Part shown: one piece after another, positions 58,859 through 64,000 of the stretch | Layout: every line of letters begins with the position of its first letter | Numbering within the stretch: the first letter of the stretch is position 1 | NCBI GenBank assembly: GCA_027924645.1 | Contig: BSBN01000140.1 | Span: forward strand, 11,848,501 to 11,912,500 | Source of the DNA: Cunninghamia lanceolata | Taxonomy: Eukaryota > Streptophyta > Pinopsida > Cupressales > Cupressaceae | Reading direction: 5' to 3' | Length of the DNA: 64,000 nt | Notes under the pieces: generated by a model | The model's input: the letters and a program-made list of their open reading frames with translations, nothing else | Databases searched by the model: none | Told to the model about the DNA's origin: nothing | Translations under genes and position numbers: made by a program

Positions 58859-60200
58859 ATGCCTCCCTGATGTGTTTGACGAGCGTGATCTCATAACACT
58901 GCGTCCGCTGAGGTGCACAGTGATTCCTCTGCAGAGGGACAGGCACCCGCAACCATAGCAAATCCATCAGTACCACAGGCACCACCAGTACTTGATATAG
59001 GTCCTCAAATTTTGCAGACATTACAGGCCATGTTAGAGAGGCTATCGCTAGTTATACCAGCACCACGTGATGAGCCTCATGTTGATCCGTGAGAGGAACC
59101 ACGTGAGGAGTCGCATGCTGAGTCGTGTGTTGAGCCACATGTAGAGCCCCACATCGATCCGCGAGAGGTGCCACGTATGGAGAATTTTGTAGAGATACCT
59201 GATACTGTAGTGGAGGAGGTAAGGTCAGCGTACATAGCACAGAGTAGGAGTCCTTTGAGACATTCAAGACAAGATGAGACCATGAGAGTAGAGCAGATGC
59301 ATCATAGACCTTATGAGTATGGTATGGATGAGCTAGTTATAGGAATTAGAGATAGAGGAGACCCCATCAGGGACCTACTTAGGCTTAATCCACCTACCTT
59401 CATAGGAGCTACAGAGGGAGCCGAAGCTGAGGCTTGGCTCATTAGTTTAGACAGGTGCTTCACATTGCGACCTTATGGGAGCAACACGAAAGCGCGCATG
59501 GTAGTACACCTCTTGAGAGAATCAACAGCTACTTGGCGGCGCATGGAGGAGTGCAAGCACTGACTATCCTTAGACACACTCACATGGGACACTTTCATAG
59601 AGTGCTTTAATGTACGTTACTTGTCAGATCATTATAGACAGTGCTAGATAGATGAGTTCCATGACTTACAGCAGAGAGGACTCATGGTTGCATAGTATGA
59701 GAGCTAGTTTATTGAGCTTTCATGTTATGAAGAGTATCTCCACAATGAGAAAGCCCTAGTGCACAAATTCATCAGAGGATTGAATCATGGGATAGCAGGA
59801 CCAGTGCATATGGTAGACCAATAGACTGTGAATGAGGCTGCTGAGAAGGCTTACATTATAGAGGAGATTTAGGGATGAGGGAAGAATTCTCACCAGCAGC
59901 AGTAGAACTTTTGTAGACCACAATCCACACCATAGAGAGGAGGATTTAATTCTTCTTCATTACCTCCTAGGCCTCCATAGTAGCAGCAACATCAGCAAAG
60001 GTTTAGACCCCAGCAAAGGGCTTAGGGAGGATAGAACCGTAGTTGGTAGCAACAGGGCCCACGTAGGGATCACAGACAGTAGGGATCATCTGCGGGACCT
60101 GCGAGGTCATAGCAGTCATATAGAGGTTCACAGGGGTCCACAGGATGGACTGGACAGCAGCAGTCAGGTAGGATTCAGTCAGGATAGTTACCGGCTAGGG
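58859..60200 (+). pseudogene. gag: gag of element E
   Basis: Starts MPP-stop-CV-stop-RA-stop-S, where MPPR is the usual start and each stop is TGA for CGA. Then IRDLLRLNPPTFIGATEGAE, AEAWLISLDRCFTLRPYGSN and TKARMVVHLLRESTATW form the gag domain, followed by EYLHNEKALVHKFIRGLNHG and a Gln/Arg/Gly-rich tail. Around 18 TAG codons in the tail sit among CAG runs. No frameshift. Confidence 0.88.
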
Positions 60201-60205
60201 GCCCA

Positions 60206-60247
60206 TGTTATGTATGTGGTGGGGTAGGGCATTTGGCCAGAGAGTGT
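60206..60247 (+). other. CCHC zinc knuckle of E gag, intact
   Basis: CYVCGGVGHLARECP has all four ligands in CX2CX4HX4C spacing. Confidence 0.95.
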
Positions 60248-60289
60248 CCACAAGGATTTATAGTAGGGGAATAGCCCCGTTCTGGAGGG

Positions 60290-60690
60290 TAAGAGAAAAC
60301 TGTAGGAGATGTGGGCAAGTCCCACCACATGTTTGTAGTGGTTGACAACCGCCAGGCTGACTTCTAGGCCTCAGTTATTAAGACAGCAGGTATGATTGGG
60401 GATGCCCCCATCTCTATTCTTTTTTACTTTGGAGCTACCGATTCTTTTCTATCTACATCATTAGTGGAACATTATAGGCTGGTGGCTTCTAGGAAGGACA
60501 TTAGGTGGGAGGATGAGTTGGCCTCTGGGGCCAGGATATCAGTAGATACCTTGGTTTAGGATTGTGAGATCTCCTTGGGTTCCTTCACTACATCATGTCA
60601 CCTTAGAGTTATGCTACTAGGATCCTACAGTGTAGTTTTGGGTATGGATTGGCTTGCGGCTCATAGAGCCAAGCTATATTGTTATCGAAG
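60290..60690 (+). pseudogene. Protease of element E
   Basis: SHHMFVVVDNRQADF, then ISILFYFGATDSFLS, where the active-site Asp of DSGATHSF-type sequence is Tyr (TAC, 60425-60427). It ends YSVVLGMDWLAAHRAKLYCY, the usual GMDWL close of the domain. Stops at ADF-stop-AS and LV-stop-DCE. Confidence 0.88.
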
Positions 60691-60849
60691 GGTGATTAGC
60701 TGCTTAGATGATCATGGTTCACCGATTGAGATAGTTGGCATTCAGAAGCCCCTAGCTGTTCGTATGATATCCAAGCAGCAGCTTAAGTGCTACATGTGGA
60801 AGGGGTGTCAGATGTTTGCTATCACGGTCAGTGATAGATCAGAGGATGA

Positions 60850-61830
60850 GCCCAAGTCTTCTTTGGATGATCACCCTATCCTGAGAGAGTTTGCTGACAT
60901 GTTCCCGCCAGAATTACCAGGTATACCTCCACGTAGAGAGGTTGATTTCCACATTGAACTAGTGCCAGGTGTAGAGCCAGTGTCTCGTGCACCTTACAGG
61001 ATGACTACACATAAGCTCACTGAGCTCAAACTGCAGTTAGAGGAGTTATTTGAGAAGGGACACATCTGACCGAGCATTTCACCATGGGGCGCAACAGTTA
61101 TCTTCATGAAGAAGGATGGGTCTCTTCACTTGTGTATGGATTATAGGCAGTTGAACAAGGTGACGGTGAAGAACTATTATCCTCTGCCTAGGATTGATGA
61201 CCTTTTTGATCAGATGCAGGGAGCCAGAGTGTTCTCAAAAATTGATCTGAAATCTGGGTATCACCAATTGTGCATCACAGAGGCACATATTTATAAGACT
61301 ATTTTTCAAACTAGATATGGCCATTACGAGTTAACAGTGGTACCCTTCGGTTTGACGAATGCCCTTGCAGTGTTCATGAGTCTCATCAACGGGGTGTTCC
61401 GCACTTACTTGGATTGGTTCATGATCATTTTTCTCGATATTTTGATCTATTCGTGGACCAAGGAGGAACATGTGGATCATTTGCATCAGGTTTTGTAGTG
61501 CTTACGAGAGCAGTAGCTTTATGGCAACCTAGCGAAGTGTGCCTTCTTCAGGACAGAGGTATAGTATTTGGGGCACATCCTATGAGGCGATGGCATCTCC
61601 ATAGATCCATTGAAGATCAGAGCTATCCAGGATTGGCCAGCACCCACCAGTGTGACTGAAGTCAGGAGCTTAATGGGATTAGCCAGTTATTACCATAGAT
61701 TCATCGAGGGCTTTTCCAGAATAGCACATCCCATCACTTCCCTTCAGTGGAAAGGGAAGGGTTTCACTTGGACCGAGCAGTGTGAGAGGGCCTTTGGGGT
61801 CCTCAAGGAGCGTCTTACCAGCACTCCCAT
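60850..61830 (+). pseudogene. pol: Reverse transcriptase of element E
   Basis: [72 protein letters not shown]. The catalytic box reads FLDILIYS (Asp 61436-61438), one Asp short of FxDDILxYS, as if one codon were lost. Then CLREQ-stop-LYGNLAKCAFFR, [21 protein letters not shown] and [20 protein letters not shown]. Stops are TAG for Gln and TGA for Arg. Confidence 0.92.
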
Positions 61831-62250
61831 CTTAGTGGTTCTAGATCCTGCTGAGGATTTTGTTGCTTGCATAGATGCATCACTTGAGGGTTTGGGAGCC
61901 ATGCTCATGTAGGGTGGTAAAGCAATTGCATACGAGTCGTGTAAGTTCAAGACACATGAGCTAAACAACCCTACTCATGATTTAGAGCTCACAGCAGTTA
62001 TACATGCTCTTGTTCGTTGGAGACACTTCCTTTTGGGTTGATGCTTTGAGCTCCATTCGGATCACCATAGCTTGCAATACATTTTCACACAGCCAAATTT
62101 GAACGCCCGCTAGCGGCGTTGGATGGAGTTTTTATGCGAGTATGACTTTGATTTCTACTACATCAAAGGGAAGGAGAACGTGGTCACCAATGCCTTGAGT
62201 CGGAGGTGCCACGAGATCCTGACCCTAACTTTGAATGTGGACTTGAGAGA
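61831..62250 (+). pseudogene. RNase H of element E
   Basis: [25 protein letters not shown], NPTHDLELTAVIHALVRWRH, SDHHSLQYIFTQPNLNAR-stop-RRWMEFL, IKGKENVVTNALSRR. DAS, DLEL and SDH hold the catalytic acids; the last (ADALSR) is Asn. The two TAGs replace near-invariant Gln residues. Confidence 0.92.
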
Positions 62251-62429
62251 GCGTATCTTACAGCATCTGCCAGAGGACGAGTGGTTTCTTGAGGTGCAGC
62301 AGGAGATCCAGAAATAGAAGGTCCTTAAGGGTAGATTCGCAGGAAATTCCCTTAAGCTTGATGGTTTACTTAGACATTGACAGCGCATCTATGTACCCCA
62401 TGTGAGAGATCTTCATGCAATGATTCTTT

Positions 62430-63460
62430 TAGAGGCTAATAGAGCATTTTATGCAGCACACCCAGGGGTGAAGAAGATGCATGCTAATTTGTGACAGCTA
62501 TACCATTCGGCAAGTATGAGACGAGACATTGTAGAATATGTTGCTTGTTGCCTTGAGTGCCAAAGGGTTAAGGCCAAGCATCAGCATCCAACAGGATTGT
62601 TGTACCCTCACAAGATACCTGAGTGGAAATGGGACACCATTTCCATGGACTTTATTGTTAGTATTTCTATGTCATCATGCCGCCATGATGCCATCATGGT
62701 GACAGTTGACAAGTTGACCAAGGTGGCACATTTCTCACCTATACGTATGATGTACAATGCACCATCTGTGGCGAGAGTGTTCTTAGATCAAATTGTTAGA
62801 TTAGATGGAGTACCTCACCATATCATTTTTGATAGAGACTTAGTATTCACTTTAGCTTTTTGGAGAGCCTTATAGCAGGCGTTGGGCATACAGCTCAACC
62901 TCAGTTCCGCTTACCATCCTGAGATAGATGGATAGATGGAGAGAGTTAATCAGCTGTTGGAGGACATACTTCGTATGTATGTTATGGATCATCAGTCTAG
63001 ATGGGAGGAGTAGCTGTATCTAGTTGAGTTTACTTACAATAATGGGCATCACAGCTCATTGGGTATGCCTCCTTTTTAGGCTTTATACAACAAACCATGC
63101 AAGACACCTTTGAGTTGTAATCGGATAGAGGACAGGGTTGCCATTGGTCCAGAGTTAGTTCAGGATATGGAACAACAATTCACACTGATTAGGCAGAGAC
63201 TTCAGGAGGCACAGGATAGACAGAAGAAGTATGCCAATGCTAAGATGGTAGATCAGAGCTTCTCAGTGGGTGATAGAGTATTTTTGAGAGTGCGACTGCA
63301 TAAGAGTCCAATCTGCTATGGAAAGGGCTCTAAGCTCGCACCTCAGTTTGTAGGACCTTTTGAGATCTTGGAGCAGATAGGACCTATAGCCTATCATCTA
63401 GCCTTACCACCTAGCCTGTCGCATATCCATGATGTCTTTCATGTTTCAGTTTTATGACGT
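62430..63460 (+). pseudogene. Integrase of element E
   Basis: HHCC: AAHPGVKKMHANL and CCLECQRVKAKHQHPTGLLY. DDE core: WDTISMDFIV (Asp), VPHHIIFDRDLVF (Asp), YHPEIDG-stop-MERVNQLLED (Glu; the TAG replaces the Gln of DGQTE). C-terminal: [33 protein letters not shown] and [13 protein letters not shown], the GPF/Y module. Confidence 0.92.
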
Positions 63461-63705
63461 TACATTTCTGACTTATTTCACGTATTGGATTGGAGTGCTC
63501 TTCAGGTAGAGGCAGATAGTCAGCTGGATTTGGAACCAATTTGCATATTGGCTCGTCAGACGCTGAGCCTTCAAAGTTGAGAGCTAGACCAAGTTAGAGT
63601 CTAGTGGGACATGTACGATGAGGTCACAGCGACATGGGAGGATGCAACGAGATTGAGGGCTCTTTATCCTCACCTCTTTGACGACTTCCAGGATGAAGTA
63701 TAGTC
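63461..63705 (+). pseudogene. Chromodomain-like C-terminus of E
   Basis: PICILARQTLSLQS-stop-ELDQVRV-stop-WDMYDEVTATWEDATRL and RALYPHLFDDFQDEV. The V.W....EATWE.......YP.LF pattern is that of short chromodomains in plant chromoviruses, which direct integration to marked chromatin. Divergent and with two stops. Confidence 0.65.
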
Positions 63706-63707
63706 TT

Positions 63708-63718
63708 AGGGGGGAGGA
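63708..63718 (+). promoter_or_regulatory. Polypurine tract of E
   Basis: AGGGGGGAGGA abuts the 3' LTR start TGTGAGGCC. Confidence 0.9.
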
Positions 63719-64000
63719 TGTGAGGCCTACCTTTTTCATTCTCGTACATTTGACTATTTACTTTACTGTTGCTGATACATTTAGACTTGTGGGATTGTTG
63801 ATCTCAAATTCCTGAACTATTAGACTTTATGATGTTATGGGAAAACTAATTGGGTGATGTTAGATAGAGATTTGTTATGTGATTCAATCTTGGGAATGGA
63901 TGTTTGAAATGCAGAATTTAGAATCTAATTGTAATGTGACTTCCTTTATGCTTAAGTGAACTTGTGATATTTTATGCAAGTGCATGTTTTTAATTTTCTC
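63719..64000 (+). repeat. 3' LTR of element E, truncated by window edge
   Basis: First 282 bases, about 95 percent identical by eye to 54087-54368. Confidence 0.95.

Larger units (their letters stand above)
54087..64000 (+). mobile_element. Element E: Tekay/Del-like Ty3/Gypsy retrotransposon, partial
   Basis: 5' LTR 54087-58763, PBS 58766, gag-pol 58859-63705 in one frame, PPT 63708-63718, and the start of the 3' LTR at 63719. The 282 visible bases of the 3' LTR match the 5' LTR start with about 14 differences, nearly all transitions. The left target copy is AAATG (54082-54086); the right one is outside the window. Very long LTRs plus a chromodomain-like C-terminus point to the Tekay/Del group. 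Confidence 0.9.

Noticed and set aside
58859..63705. TAG/TAA read as Gln (alternative genetic code)
   Set aside because: Stops also include TGA at Arg positions, the elements are plant retrotransposons, and catalytic residues are lost too; decay by C-to-T change explains it better.
54087..64000. Integrated plant virus (pararetrovirus)
   Set aside because: Complete LTR, PBS, PPT, Ty3 domain order and chromodomain-like end identify an LTR retrotransposon; no movement or coat protein seen.

Overview
The window looks like nuclear intergenic DNA of a large-genome seed plant, possibly a gymnosperm; the species guess is inference. No intact host gene was found. Almost everything is nested or abutting LTR retrotransposons, recognised by paired LTRs, target-site duplications, primer-binding sites, polypurine tracts and polyprotein motifs. 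Cellular or transposase-derived genes survive as broken copies.

Layout: (1) 1-4984, minus strand: the left part of a Ty1/Copia-type element (LTR 3458-4984, gag remnant with six tandem CCHC knuckles). It is followed in the same orientation by an intronless, stop-ridden copy of the transcription elongation gene RTF1/VIP5 (1-1625), running off the left edge. (2) 4985-7427: decayed sequence with a 26-bp-arm hairpin and a relic Tat-type gag. (3) 7428-25864, plus strand: an 18.4-kb Ty3/Gypsy element of the Tat type, called B here. It has gag, protease, a G-patch segment, RT, RNase H, a second RNase H and integrase, and an antisense spliced-looking gene with a plant mobile domain (PMD). (4) 25865-31814: decayed DNA, an unidentified plus-strand coding region (29599-31435) and two long palindromes. 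(5) 31815-41068, plus strand: a 9.25-kb element A related to B. It has no RT or integrase, a 5-bp TSD (GATAC) and LTRs of 931 bp each. (6) 42001-51276, minus strand: an intron-containing, DDE-transposase-like gene I cannot assign to a named superfamily. It is split by a complete 6.27-kb Copia element (C, 44547-50820). (7) 54087-64000, plus strand: a Tekay/Del-like Ty3/Gypsy element (E) with a 4.7-kb 5' LTR; its 3' LTR runs off the right edge.

A unifying observation is the way the elements died. Long reading frames (about 4.8 kb in E, 4.4 kb in B) keep one frame and are broken almost only by TAG, TAA or TGA at positions where the family has Gln (CAG/CAA) or Arg (CGA). This is what C-to-T change at methylated cytosines would give. 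A appears to be a non-autonomous partner of B: it shares LTR ends, core promoter, polypurine tract and 3' non-coding sequence but lacks the PMD block. The best candidates for something undescribed are the transposase-like gene (42-51 kb), the antisense PMD gene in B, the RTF1 copy behind the Copia gag, and a perfect 178-bp palindrome at 31565-31742.
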